A stretch of DNA of 64,000 bases from UBA1181 sp045639525. Lineage in GTDB: Bacteria; Bacteroidota; Bacteroidia; Bacteroidales; Paludibacteraceae. Shown piece after piece: positions 1 through 7,722 of this stretch; the first letter of the stretch is position 1; every line of letters starts with the position of its first letter. The stretch covers positions 62,001 through 126,000 of the forward strand of contig JAZUDI010000005.1 in the NCBI GenBank assembly GCA_045639525.1, in the 5' to 3' direction. Under the pieces are notes generated by a model. It did not search any database. It saw nothing but the letters and a program-made list of their open reading frames with translations, and was not told the DNA's origin. The position numbers and the translations under genes were made by a program.

Positions 1-12
1 AATAAAATTGAA

Positions 13-38
13 GGAGAGCCCGATGGACTCTCCTTTTT
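13..38 (+). terminator. Intrinsic terminator
   Basis: A six-base stem GGAGAG/CTCTCC, extended by two G-C pairs beyond a bulge, is followed by five T. It probably ends a gene lying left of the window. Read on the minus strand it is also followed by T-rich sequence, so it may serve the 252-602 gene as well. Confidence 0.75.
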
Positions 39-251
39 ATTATCAGGTAGCAATAGTTCCTCATTAATTAACAACCGATGCAAAGATAGCGGACCCTACC
101 CGAATCCATATTGACGATTTTCCCAATTATATGTATGATTTCGTCTGGCGAAAAGGAGACTATACAAACTATTTGTCGATTTCATCGGGAAATTTCTTTC
201 AGCGATCAATACCAACTTCACATCTAACCTTACTTCCTCATTTTAATGTTA

Positions 252-602
252 CTACACGAAAAACTTATATCCTTTCCCGTTTATTTCCAAGACATATACG
301 CCTCTCTCTAAGTTTGAAATCTCAATAGGAGCGGTTGTTGTGTGAGTCACAACTTTACCAGCTATGTCATAGATATTGAAATCAGCATTACCCCCGCAAT
401 TTCCGACATAAAGCATCTCACCGTCGTTGTAGATGCACGGACGAACTTTCTTTTCAGGCATGCTTACCTGTAAAGCTGACGTTTCGATTTGGTTGTTCGG
501 TTTCTCTGCTGGATGATCGTAAATCTGTGCATAAATCTTGGTTGGAAAAAGGTGTGCCGCCATCACTATAAGGCTTCCTAAAATTCTATTAATTGTTCCC
601 AT
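252..602 (-). CDS. Small secreted protein with T9SS type A-like sorting tail
   Basis: A 116-residue protein with an N-terminal signal peptide (hydrophobic core about residues 6-20, possible cleavage after YAQ). The last 45 residues have the pattern of the type IX secretion C-terminal sorting domain: a NIYDIAGKVV strand, then an ERGVYVLEI strand and a final KFFV. Between signal and tail there is only a linker of about 40 residues, so there is no room for a usual enzyme domain. It lies 55 bases downstream of the lipoprotein gene at 658-1245 on the same strand and is probably co-transcribed from the promoter near 1320. It could be an accessory surface protein, or the 3' remnant of a larger T9SS cargo gene that regained a signal peptide. 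The tail assignment is by eye. Confidence 0.7.
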   Translation of the reverse strand: MGTINRILGSLIVMAAHLFPTKIYAQIYDHPAEKPNNQIETSALQVSMPEKKVRPCIYNDGEMLYVGNCGGNADFNIYDIAGKVVTHTTTAPIEISNLERGVYVLEINGKGYKFFV

Positions 603-657
603 ATCATTTATATCTTTATTGTTAATATTCTTGTTTCGATGTCGATTCAGGTGGACA

Positions 658-1245
658 TTATTTAAGCTCGCAGATAATCTCCTGCGGATTCACAGTGATC
701 ACAAATTGCTTGCTTCCATCTCCACCGAACATGTCATTGACTATCTTGTGGGCCCAATCAGCCCAATTGGCACGTATAAGATTCGGATCATAGATAGGAA
801 TTCCTGCCATTGTTTCAGTCTCCGTATCACCATAATTCTGGATGACATTGCCATCACACTTTACAACCACATTGCACTTAAGAGCCCAAGGAGCCACCTC
901 TGCCTTGTATGTATCGATATCACCCAACGTAGTCTTGATTCTAACAGTTGCCTCCTTCTCCTTGTCATCCACTTTGGTCCAAATGGTCTTGTCGAATACG
1001 GTGTTTGTTCCGTCATAATTTCCGTTGACAAGCACTGTCTCCGCGTTACCCTCGAAGTCCGTATAGTTTAACTCAATGGCGAGAGCCTTCGTGAACGCCC
1101 CAGAAACCTCCGCATGGATGGTAGCTTCCACCATGTGATTTCCCTCCAACGGATCTACTAATTCGTGCTCCTCTTCCTTGTTACAATTTGTAAACGCCAT
1201 TACGAATGCGACTGCGGCTGCAATCATTAAAAATGTCTTTTTCAT
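658..1245 (-). CDS. Lipoprotein of unknown function
   Basis: A 195-residue protein with a classic lipoprotein signal: a basic start MKKTF, a hydrophobic stretch and the lipobox FTNC with Cys at about residue 21, followed by an acidic KEEEHE. The mature part is rich in Thr and beta-prone segments (for example AVEINY-like and VRIKTT stretches) and resembles no family I can name. It is the first gene of a probable two-gene unit with the T9SS-tail protein at 252-602. Its upstream region (1246-1450) is nearly identical to those of the two small secreted proteins starting at 17765 and 20251, so it probably belongs to the same regulon. An outer-membrane or cell-surface location is inferred from the signal only. 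Confidence 0.75.
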   Translation of the reverse strand: MKKTFLMIAAAVAFVMAFTNCNKEEEHELVDPLEGNHMVEATIHAEVSGAFTKALAIELNYTDFEGNAETVLVNGNYDGTNTVFDKTIWTKVDDKEKEATVRIKTTLGDIDTYKAEVAPWALKCNVVVKCDGNVIQNYGDTETETMAGIPIYDPNLIRANWADWAHKIVNDMFGGDGSKQFVITVNPQEIICELK

Positions 1246-1450
1246 ATCACTTAATTTTTAATTGTTATTAATAATCTTTTTTGTCGTCGTCGGAGTTGTT
1301 CGTTCCCGTTGACAATGCAAAGGTAGGGCAAGCTTCAGGGGTGTGACGGACAGATGAGGAAAAGCGTGCGGACAGTTTGTGAACTTCACATTTTGTCCGT
1401 TTTCATGAATTGTACATTGAATTAAATCGTTGGATATAAGGTAGATATGG
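1246..1450 (-). promoter_or_regulatory. Repeated promoter with nested 31-bp dyad (copy 1)
   Basis: Read on the minus strand there is a -7 box TACCTTTG (1318-1325), about 73 bases upstream of the start codon. About 60 bases further upstream lies a nested palindrome at 1369-1399: outer arms CGGACA/TGTCCG, inner arms TGTGAA/TTCACA around one central base. The whole block recurs at 17766-17965 and 20252-20420. The position of the dyad upstream of the -7 box suggests an activator site. Confidence 0.75.
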
Positions 1451-1490
1451 AAATTTAGCAGATTGATGTATCGAAAGCGAAGATAAGTGT

Positions 1491-1498
1491 TATATTTG
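1491..1498 (+). promoter_or_regulatory. Bacteroidetes -7 box
   Basis: TATATTTG matches TAnnTTTG. It could drive the membrane protein gene at 1685, with a leader of roughly 180 bases. No clear -33 element was seen. Confidence 0.35.
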
Positions 1499-1644
1499 TA
1501 GGAGATAAGCAGAATGAGTATTCTCTGCATCATTTGTCTTGCAAAAAAAATGAGGAAAAATCTTTATTTCCATTGGAAAATATTGAATTTTTTTAGAAGA
1601 AAACAGGTGGAAATTGTTGTAAATCAGTCAAATATGACTTATAG

Positions 1645-1678
1645 GTTTAATATACAAGAAATTATATAACTTTAAAAC
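1645..1678 (+). repeat. dif-like direct repeat, copy 1
   Basis: This is the first of five copies of a 34-35 bp repeat. It differs from the majority sequence in the left arm (TTTAATATA instead of TTTAACATA). The rest, including the right arm TTATATAACTT and the AAAAC end, is identical. It sits just upstream of the gene at 1685. Confidence 0.8.
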
Positions 1679-1684
1679 ACGATA

Positions 1685-2302
1685 ATGTTTTATACAATGA
1701 GCAAAAAGAGAAAGAATAATTACGAAAAAAAAAAGAATGGGAATAAGTTAAAGACCCCTGATCAAAGTGAAAAAAAACTAAATTATTTTTTTGGATGTGC
1801 TGTTATTGTGTGGATTATATCGGAATACATTTCTTCAAAATGGATTCTCAATAGTATGACACTTGAAGTGTTTTTGCCAACCGTGATAATTACAGTTGTC
1901 TTAATGTTTTTCTTCTGGATTACTTTTTTTTGCTTGAATGATTACAAAAACAAATGGTTACAATATGCATTAGAAGACAAATGGGTTTTGGGGTTGAAGG
2001 TTTTTTTCTCTTTGGTTGTCGGCTTTTTCTTGGTTGATTCTCTAATGTGCTCGTTTGCGATTGTATATACTAGTAATGATCCTATTGAAACAGTTGAGTG
2101 TCCTATTGATACTTTTTATAGTAATAAAAGGGGGGCCACATTTGTGTTTCTTTATAAAGGAGAACGTCAGGTAATATCGATGAAAATTCCATCGGAGGTT
2201 GCTGAGAATACTAGTTCTTTTGTATACGAAATAGAAACACGAAAATCTTTTTTGAATATGGATGTTATTGAGCATGCGCGATTTCGTAGGAAATTGAAAT
2301 AA
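1685..2302 (+). CDS. Membrane protein of unknown function
   Basis: A 205-residue protein with a very basic first 30 residues (runs of Lys/Arg), then three hydrophobic segments at roughly residues 35-50, 58-80 and 100-125, and a soluble C-terminal part of about 75 residues. The other possible start, MSKKRK at 1697, is equally plausible; neither has a clear Shine-Dalgarno. I recognise no family. The gene is bracketed by dif-like repeats at 1645 and 2308, the second beginning six bases after the stop codon, so gene plus repeat has the look of a single-gene cassette. It is AT-rich compared with the core genes. It could be an immunity-type membrane protein, but nothing in the sequence proves it. 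Confidence 0.65.
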   Translation: MFYTMSKKRKNNYEKKKNGNKLKTPDQSEKKLNYFFGCAVIVWIISEYISSKWILNSMTLEVFLPTVIITVVLMFFFWITFFCLNDYKNKWLQYALEDKWVLGLKVFFSLVVGFFLVDSLMCSFAIVYTSNDPIETVECPIDTFYSNKRGATFVFLYKGERQVISMKIPSEVAENTSSFVYEIETRKSFLNMDVIEHARFRRKLK

Positions 2303-2307
2303 GTAGA

Positions 2308-2342
2308 GATTTAACATACAAGAAATTATATAACTTTAAAAC
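2308..2342 (+). repeat. dif-like direct repeat, copy 2
   Basis: Left arm ATTTAACATAC, six-base spacer AAGAAA, right arm TTATATAACTT, then a TAAAAC tail. It begins just after the stop codon of the membrane protein gene. The left arm matches the XerD half of E. coli dif (in reverse) at ten of eleven positions. Confidence 0.85.
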
Positions 2343-2451
2343 TTGAGGGGATATGGTAAGGATGCTATAGACATTTCGTCTTTTATCAAGAACTTAAACG
2401 TTGAAAGGTTCGTTAAGGAAATGGGAGAAATCAGTTCAAAAGATAAGTAGT

Positions 2452-2958
2452 ATGGATCGTTTTAAAGTAAAGTATTTTCCTTTAATAGGAATAGTTATTA
2501 TTTCAGCTATTACATATTTATTAATTGAAAGGAAGTCAGATAAACTTTATGTGTCTCCTAAATATACGGAGATCGAAGGACTGGATTTGGCTAAAAATGT
2601 AATGATTACAGGAAATGAAAACTCTTATTCTCAGTTAGCATTTGCACCTATTGATATTATCCCCTATACTTTTGTCATGGCCAATAAATACAATTCCGCC
2701 AATGCATGTTGGGATATGTATGAATACATACATGCCATATTCGAAAAAAATAATATCGAAATAGATAGCATGTCAGAGGCTATAGCATTAGGCTATTTAA
2801 AAAAAGCTGCTGATTTGCGTGATACATTTTGTATAGAAAATATTATTCCTTTATATGAAATAGGTGGTGCTAATATTGCCCCTGATTCAGTATTAGCGAA
2901 ATATTATAGAGATTTATTGAATGATATAAGAAGAGAAGAAAAGACGCATGATTTTTAG
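2452..2958 (+). CDS. Hypothetical protein with one N-terminal membrane anchor
   Basis: The product is 168 residues from the ATG at 2452, or 185 from an upstream TTG at 2401. I prefer the ATG because the protein then begins with a short basic stretch followed directly by one hydrophobic segment (about residues 10-26, LIGIVIISAITYL), as in a signal anchor. The remainder is soluble and mostly helical, with a region (SEAIALGYLKKAADL) that resembles a Sel1/TPR-like helix pair, but no repeat is certain. It lies alone between dif-like repeats at 2308 and 2966, the second starting seven bases after the stop. I do not recognise a family. A periplasm-facing, immunity-like role is possible but unproven. 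Confidence 0.6.
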   Translation: MDRFKVKYFPLIGIVIISAITYLLIERKSDKLYVSPKYTEIEGLDLAKNVMITGNENSYSQLAFAPIDIIPYTFVMANKYNSANACWDMYEYIHAIFEKNNIEIDSMSEAIALGYLKKAADLRDTFCIENIIPLYEIGGANIAPDSVLAKYYRDLLNDIRREEKTHDF

Positions 2959-2965
2959 ACTATTC

Positions 2966-3000
2966 GATTTAACATACAAGAAATTATATAACTTTAAAAC
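2966..3000 (+). repeat. dif-like direct repeat, copy 3
   Basis: Identical over all 35 bases to the copy at 2308-2342, and likewise placed directly after the stop codon of the preceding gene. Confidence 0.85.
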
Positions 3001-3023
3001 TTAAAGGATGAGTAGGATCGATT

Positions 3024-3049
3024 AGGAAGGTTCCCCTTGGGACCTTCCT
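3024..3049. terminator. Hairpin between convergent genes
   Basis: AGGAAGGTTCCC pairs with GGGACCTTCCT with one bulged base and a short loop. It lies between the end of the 2452 gene and the 3' end of the minus-strand ATPase. The T-runs on both sides are weak. Confidence 0.5.
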
Positions 3050-3076
3050 ATATCATTTCCCTTCATGTTTATTTGT

Positions 3077-4435
3077 CTAAAAGTACAAATCCTCTTCTTG
3101 GGACGCGCCATCTGGATTGAAAAAGATAATGTTATATATTGGCATATAGGTCACATTGTCCTTTGTAAAGCATTTATGCTCATTAGACAATACATAAGCT
3201 TGCTTTACATTATAATCCGGAACAGCAAGAAATTTATCCAACGCACTATGGACCGTATAGTCCTTGCCTGATTTTATCTCAAGTGGCAGAGCGGAAAAAG
3301 AGTCACAATCGTCTATCAAATAGTCCACCTCCCCGATTCTCTTATTATCGTAGTAATAGAGACGGAAGCCCTTCGACTTCAGTTCTTGCGCCACGACGGT
3401 CTCATAGACAGCCCCAAGATTTATGCTTCGAATATCCTCCAACACAGGTTTTATGTTGTTGCGATACAAGATTCCAGTAAAGATACCAACATCATTAAGA
3501 TATAGTTTTAGCAAATTTTTTCCCGCGTTTTGTGAGAGCGGATAAGTAGGTTGGCTTATGGCAAAAGTTTCCAGAGCGATACCAGATGAAATAAGATACT
3601 CAAATTCATCTTGATAGTCACTTGTCCTTTTCCCTTCCAACCCCTCTATATCCTTTACCTTGATGCGCTTCTTCTTATTTTCCATATTCGACGGAATCAT
3701 CTGATAAATACGCTGAATCTTAAGTTTTTTATTCGAGTCTTTTTCATACTTGGAGGCATCAGCTAAATAGAGGTTCATGATATCTTCCTGCACCTTGCGC
3801 ACCTTTGCAATATTATGCTCCTTGATATATGTGTTAACGGCGTCAGGCATACCACCGACAAGAAGATAGACTCTGAACAAACCCATTATTTTTTCATGAA
3901 TGGCATCTGACAGCGTCTTCTTTTGCTCAAAACATCTGCGCATTTCGTTTATCGCATCTTCCCCAACATTGTTCGCCCAAAGAAACTCCTCAAAATCCAA
4001 TTGACTCATGTGGATTTGTTCGATACTGCCGACAGGTACGGACTGAGTCTTCCGCAATGTCACACCAAGCAAAGAACCGCTTGCTATATAGGTGAAACGA
4101 TGATCTTCCATCAGAAATTTAGACAATGTAAGCAGATGGTCGTACGCCTGTATCTCGTCAATGAAAACAAGAGTGTCCTTTGCATTTCCCATTTTGTCTC
4201 CAGCAATAGAACTTAGAGCAAGATAAAAAGACTCTACAGTCTTGGCTTCAGCAAAGAGTCTATCATGCTGTTTGTCTTCCTCCATATTCAACTCGATATA
4301 GTTGGGAAACATTCGTTTTCCAACCTGCCTTATGATGAAAGACTTTCCAATCTGCCTTGCGCCATCGACCACAAGCATCTTATTTGAATCACCGTTGAGG
4401 TAACTCTCTAATTTTCTTTCTATTCTACGCCTCAT
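3077..4435 (-). CDS. AAA ATPase with DUF4143-type nuclease-like C-terminus
   Basis: A 452-residue protein. A Walker A motif GARQIGKS is at about residues 25-32 and a Walker B-like FIDEIQ at about 91-96, typical of the AAA_14 group. The C-terminal part has the DUF4143 layout, ending in a PD-(D/E)XK-like core: GEVDYL near residue 370 and EIKSG near 385. Full-length family members are about 380-470 residues, so this one looks intact. These ATPases are frequent in Bacteroidetes and archaea; their cellular role is poorly known. The gene runs against its neighbours and lies between dif-like repeats at 2966 and 4527. Three 12-base repeats spaced exactly 33 bases apart precede the start codon and probably serve as operators. 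Confidence 0.85.
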   Translation of the reverse strand: MRRRIERKLESYLNGDSNKMLVVDGARQIGKSFIIRQVGKRMFPNYIELNMEEDKQHDRLFAEAKTVESFYLALSSIAGDKMGNAKDTLVFIDEIQAYDHLLTLSKFLMEDHRFTYIASGSLLGVTLRKTQSVPVGSIEQIHMSQLDFEEFLWANNVGEDAINEMRRCFEQKKTLSDAIHEKIMGLFRVYLLVGGMPDAVNTYIKEHNIAKVRKVQEDIMNLYLADASKYEKDSNKKLKIQRIYQMIPSNMENKKKRIKVKDIEGLEGKRTSDYQDEFEYLISSGIALETFAISQPTYPLSQNAGKNLLKLYLNDVGIFTGILYRNNIKPVLEDIRSINLGAVYETVVAQELKSKGFRLYYYDNKRIGEVDYLIDDCDSFSALPLEIKSGKDYTVHSALDKFLAVPDYNVKQAYVLSNEHKCFTKDNVTYMPIYNIIFFNPDGASQEEDLYF

Positions 4436-4447
4436 TTATGCTGAATT

Positions 4448-4525
4448 TACATTTATTCCATATTTTACACACTACAAATATACATTTATTCCGTAATTTT
4501 TAAATAACAAAATTACATTTGTTCC
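4448..4525 (-). promoter_or_regulatory. Three iterons at 33-bp spacing with -7 box
   Basis: On the plus strand, TACATTTATTCC occurs at 4448-4459 and 4481-4492, and TACATTTGTTCC at 4514-4525. Spacing is exactly 33 bases. On the minus strand the middle iteron runs straight into a -7 box TATATTTG. The nearest iteron lies about 12 bases from the ATPase start codon at 4435, so a bound protein would cover the promoter. Confidence 0.75.
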
Positions 4526-4526
4526 T

Positions 4527-4561
4527 AAATTAACATACAAGAAATTATATAACTTTAAAAC
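4527..4561 (+). repeat. dif-like direct repeat, copy 4
   Basis: Same as copies 2 and 3 except at the first bases of the left arm (AATTAACATAC). It directly abuts the outermost iteron of the divergent ATPase promoter. Confidence 0.85.
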
Positions 4562-4605
4562 GAAAAACTGGTTCTGTAGGTCATGTGGCATTTGCCGAAA
4601 ATTCG

Positions 4606-4655
4606 TATATTTGCATTATCGTAACGTGGGTTACGGTAATGTAGGTTACGATAAT
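4606..4655 (+). promoter_or_regulatory. Promoter with inverted and direct repeats for ATPase 4664
   Basis: A -7 box TATATTTG (4606-4613) is followed by a perfect ten-base inverted repeat TTATCGTAAC (4616-4625) / GTTACGATAA (4645-4654). Within it, GGTTACGGTAAT (4629-4640) and GGTTACGATAAT (4644-4655) form a direct repeat with a 15-base period. The repeats occupy the presumed transcript start and leader, as expected for a repressor site. Confidence 0.65.
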
Positions 4656-4663
4656 TGTATATT

Positions 4664-5983
4664 ATGAAATTTTATAACAGAGATAAAGAGATGAAACTTC
4701 TCTCCGAAGTGGAGAGAATGTCAAACGAAGAAAGTCAGATGACTGTAGTCACTGGCAGAAGACGTATTGGCAAGACGCAACTTTTGCTCAAAGCTTGTGA
4801 AGGTCAGACAACGCTCTATTTTTTCGTTTCTCGTAAATCAGAGTCATTGCTTTGTAAAGATTTTGTTGAAGAGGTTCGTGAGAAGTTGGGTTTGATGATT
4901 GGCGATTTTTCGTCGTTCGGCAAATTGTTTGAGTCGCTGTTGCTGATATCTAAAGAGCACCACTTTAATCTGATAATAGATGAGTTTCAAGAATTCCTTA
5001 GAGTGAACCCTTCTGTGTATGGGGATATGCAGAAATATTGGGACTTGCATCATAAGAAGGGTAAAATGAACCTCCTAATAAGTGGTTCGGTTAACGCTCT
5101 GATGCATAAGATTTTTGAAAACAGCAAGGAACCTCTCTTTGGAAGAGCTGGAAATATCCTTCGATTGAAACCATTCGGTGTGAATGTGTTGAAAGAAATC
5201 CTATCGGATCATTATTCCAAATATGAGAAAGATGATCTCCTTGCTCTTTATGCGCTTACGGGAGGTGTTGCCTGGTATGTGGAGCTAATGATGAAGAATA
5301 GATGCTTCACAATAGATACCATGCTTGATTTGGTGTTCAAGGAAGACTCGCTTTTCCTACTGGAAGGAAAGAATGTGCTTATTGAGGAGTTCGGCAAAGA
5401 ATACACCGTCTATTTCTCTATTCTTGAATGTATAGCTCGAGGTCTTTGTTCGAGAGGTGAAATAGAGTCCTATTTGGGAAATGTGGAGACAGGAGGTTAT
5501 TTGGTTAAGTTGGATAGAGACTATGACATCATTAAGATGAAACAGCCTATTTTCTCCAAACCTAACAGTAAGCAAACCCGATATTATATTCAGGATAATT
5601 TCCTTTACTTCTGGTTCCGTTTCGTTCACAAATACCAACGTTACATTGAATCAGGGTCGATTGCTTTGCTGAAAAATGTGGTTACACGTGATTTTCCCGT
5701 ATTTTCAGGAATCATTTTGGAACGTTATTTCCATAAGTTGTTTATGGAAAAGCAGATATACACTTCAATAGGCGGATATTGGGACCGTTCTGGAGAAAAT
5801 GAGATTGATTTGATTGCCGTCAATGAAATAGATGAGGTGATAGACTTTTGTGAGATAAAACGCCAAGAGAATAATATTGATTTGGACATCTTGTCGAAAA
5901 AGGCAAACGACTTCTTTTCCAAGAATCCTTCGTTGAAACATTACAAGTCAAACTATCTGGCATTGTCGCTTAAAAATATGTGA
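4664..5983 (+). CDS. Archaeal-type ATPase with DUF234-like C-terminus
   Basis: A 439-residue protein from the ATG at 4664; a TTG nine bases upstream is less likely. Walker A is GRRRIGKT at residues 31-38 and a Walker B-like IIDEFQ at about 104-109, the pattern of the archaeal ATPase family (PF01637). The C-terminal region shows NEIDLIAV near residue 380 and FCEIKR near 395, the acidic/ExK pattern of the DUF234 nuclease-like domain. Length is normal for the family. The function of these proteins is not well established; mobile-element or defence roles have been proposed. The product may control its own promoter through the palindrome at 4616-4654. The unit starts 45 bases after dif-like repeat copy 4, and the sites separating it from copy 5 (8347) enclose 3.8 kb of further small genes. 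Confidence 0.8.
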   Translation: MKFYNRDKEMKLLSEVERMSNEESQMTVVTGRRRIGKTQLLLKACEGQTTLYFFVSRKSESLLCKDFVEEVREKLGLMIGDFSSFGKLFESLLLISKEHHFNLIIDEFQEFLRVNPSVYGDMQKYWDLHHKKGKMNLLISGSVNALMHKIFENSKEPLFGRAGNILRLKPFGVNVLKEILSDHYSKYEKDDLLALYALTGGVAWYVELMMKNRCFTIDTMLDLVFKEDSLFLLEGKNVLIEEFGKEYTVYFSILECIARGLCSRGEIESYLGNVETGGYLVKLDRDYDIIKMKQPIFSKPNSKQTRYYIQDNFLYFWFRFVHKYQRYIESGSIALLKNVVTRDFPVFSGIILERYFHKLFMEKQIYTSIGGYWDRSGENEIDLIAVNEIDEVIDFCEIKRQENNIDLDILSKKANDFFSKNPSLKHYKSNYLALSLKNM

Positions 5984-5992
5984 TGATTAAGC

Positions 5993-6000
5993 TATATTTG
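5993..6000 (+). promoter_or_regulatory. Bacteroidetes -7 box
   Basis: TATATTTG lies about 45 bases upstream of the gene at 6046, immediately downstream of the ATPase stop codon. Confidence 0.5.
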
Positions 6001-6045
6001 CAGTACTAAGTTAACAAAAGACGATTCACTTTAAACAGCAGTAAT

Positions 6046-7032
6046 ATGGAATTCAAAAAAGGAGACTGGGTATTATACGATGAAAAAATTTCACAAATCA
6101 TTGATGCCTATTCCATTAATTACGAGAAATTTGACTCCGTAGTAAAAGAGGATGAGGCCAACTACGGAAAGCGCAAATGCAAATATTATCTTCTACGGGA
6201 TTTATGCACCATGGGGGGTAAATTTGTTTCTGTGAAACCCTACATAGTGTTTACCGATATTTTTTTTGAATCTCTTGAAGAAGAGAATTTACAGGTGTTA
6301 GAAAAAATCAAAAAAGAAAAAAGTGAAAAGTTTGCAGAGTGGGAAAGCAAAGAAGTCAACGCAAAAACGAAAGAGTTTGAATCCTATTTCTCGGTGGAAG
6401 TGAAGCCGAAAGAAGGAGCCAACATTTTGAAACAATTCAAGAAAATATGCAAACAATTACCGTGCCTTTTCTCTTTTAACGAACTTGAGGAAAAGGTTTC
6501 TCAGGCAGACATTGACATGACAACATGTGTAGAGGATTATCAAGCATTTGACAATCAAATATCGTTCACGTTAAAGTTTAACTTAGACGACATTAAAAAT
6601 GGCGTCGTTTATTACCGTAAAGTGTGTGAATTTGATTACACGGACGCAGAAGAAGACGCAATTTTGCTGGAGACATTTTTCACATATGAATCGTTGTTCT
6701 TCTCGATTGTCTTTTTTTTGAACAGATATACCTCAGAGGAAACTGACGAATGCGCACAGGCATTTAAAGAAGACATGAAGATCGCCACTTCTGCTTTGAT
6801 GAATAAGAAGTTAAAAAACAGCGAACTTGCGAAGGAATATTACGATTTTGTTCCAAAAGAAACATTCACGAAGGAAGAGGCCTTTGTTCTTTTCAAGCAA
6901 TTCATTGACATGAACAAGCAAAAGTATAATTTGGAAAAACTCTGTCAAACCATCGCAGAAAAACATGATTGGTCGGTCGAAATCTATAGCTTAAGTTACG
7001 ATTATGCCAAGGAAATGTTTTCAATAGTATGA
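6046..7032 (+). CDS. Hypothetical protein, 328 residues
   Basis: I do not recognise this family. The protein is soluble, with no signal peptide or membrane segment, and is strongly acidic and lysine-rich. Residues 85-125 are a charged helical stretch (many Lys/Glu), and the second half is helical with a Phe/Tyr-rich segment (FFTYESLFFSIVFF) near residues 212-226. It has its own -7 box at 5993. It lies in a neighbourhood of immunity-like proteins and is followed directly by a fragment of an LRR gene, which would fit an immunity or effector-partner gene; this is context only. It is read as intact because it has an ATG, a promoter and a single long frame without internal stops. Confidence 0.6.
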   Translation: MEFKKGDWVLYDEKISQIIDAYSINYEKFDSVVKEDEANYGKRKCKYYLLRDLCTMGGKFVSVKPYIVFTDIFFESLEEENLQVLEKIKKEKSEKFAEWESKEVNAKTKEFESYFSVEVKPKEGANILKQFKKICKQLPCLFSFNELEEKVSQADIDMTTCVEDYQAFDNQISFTLKFNLDDIKNGVVYYRKVCEFDYTDAEEDAILLETFFTYESLFFSIVFFLNRYTSEETDECAQAFKEDMKIATSALMNKKLKNSELAKEYYDFVPKETFTKEEAFVLFKQFIDMNKQKYNLEKLCQTIAEKHDWSVEIYSLSYDYAKEMFSIV

Positions 7033-7035
7033 TGA

Positions 7036-7170
7036 CTATGCTGGATTACACTATTTAAAGCCAAACTGAAATCGATTACAATTCCGCCATTAATCAAAAA
7101 GATCGGTGGCTGGGAATTTTATGAATGTAACGAATTGGAAGAAATCAATTTACAAATTAAAATCGCTTGA
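7036..7170 (+). pseudogene. Fragment of a BspA-type leucine-rich repeat gene
   Basis: An open frame without a start encodes one LRR_5 unit: LKSITIPPLIKKIGG, then WEFYECNELEEINL. This matches the usual pattern (LxxIxIPxxVxxIGxxAFxxCxxLxxI). It stops at 7168-7170. It begins three bases after the stop codon of the 6046 gene and is too short to be a functional protein. Confidence 0.55.
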
Positions 7171-7234
7171 CAGATTTTATCGATTTACCATTGGTTTTAC
7201 ACTGAGTTGGGAAAATAAACGAGTTGACTTTTTT

Positions 7235-7440
7235 AAGTAAAAAAAGAGACGATTGTTCATATATGTGTATGGAAATACCGTTTAGGACAAAAGGGACATG
7301 ATCAAGCTGATGATGTTTTTGAACTAAAATACGATGAGGAACGTCTCGAAGAGTTTGTAAAAGAACTTAGGCTAATAATGGATGCGATGTATGAAAAGTA
7401 TCTTGGCAATACTATCACTTATCAAACCCAATACCTTTAG
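7235..7440 (+). pseudogene. 3' remnant of an unknown gene
   Basis: A start-less frame of 68 codons ends at the TAG at 7438-7440. It has protein-like composition (for example YDEERLEEFVKELRL, then MDAMYEKYLG). No family was recognised. It lies between two other remnants, so the stretch 7033-7700 looks like decayed cassette material rather than regulatory DNA. Confidence 0.35.
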
Positions 7441-7475
7441 TTTTTTATTTACCATCCCTGAAATATCTAACGTAG

Positions 7476-7694
7476 GATCATGATCTCATTCTGGAACTTA
7501 AACCATTGTTACAATCTCCATATAGTTGTGTAAGATGTTGGTCTGCAACCTATTTGATTTTTTCAAAATCGGAGGAAGTTGAATGTGTGAAAACATTAGA
7601 AGATTTACAAAAAGAGAATGTTCCTTTTGTTTCGTCGAATGCGAGAATCGTGCTGGAGCAATGGAATCATAAGAATCTAGTTATGCCTCTTTAA
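7476..7694 (+). pseudogene. Remnant of DUF2019/HEAT-like gene
   Basis: An open frame of 72 codons follows a stop at 7473. Its only early start is a TTG at 7506. The sequence LKPLLQSPYSCVRCWSATYL followed by ARIVLEQWNHKNL resembles the C-terminal half of DUF2019 HEAT-like proteins, which show a VRxWAAT motif and a final LxxW. Those proteins are about 110-130 residues long, so the 5' half is missing. A HEAT-like gene follows at 7723. Confidence 0.45.
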
Positions 7695-7722
7695 TAGAGC
7701 ATAATCAATAAACAAAAAGGAA

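Noticed and set aside
1258..1533. Minus-strand 91-codon frame over the shared promoter block
   Set aside because: It covers the -7 box and dyad, has no ribosome binding site and is not preserved as a frame in the other two copies of the block.
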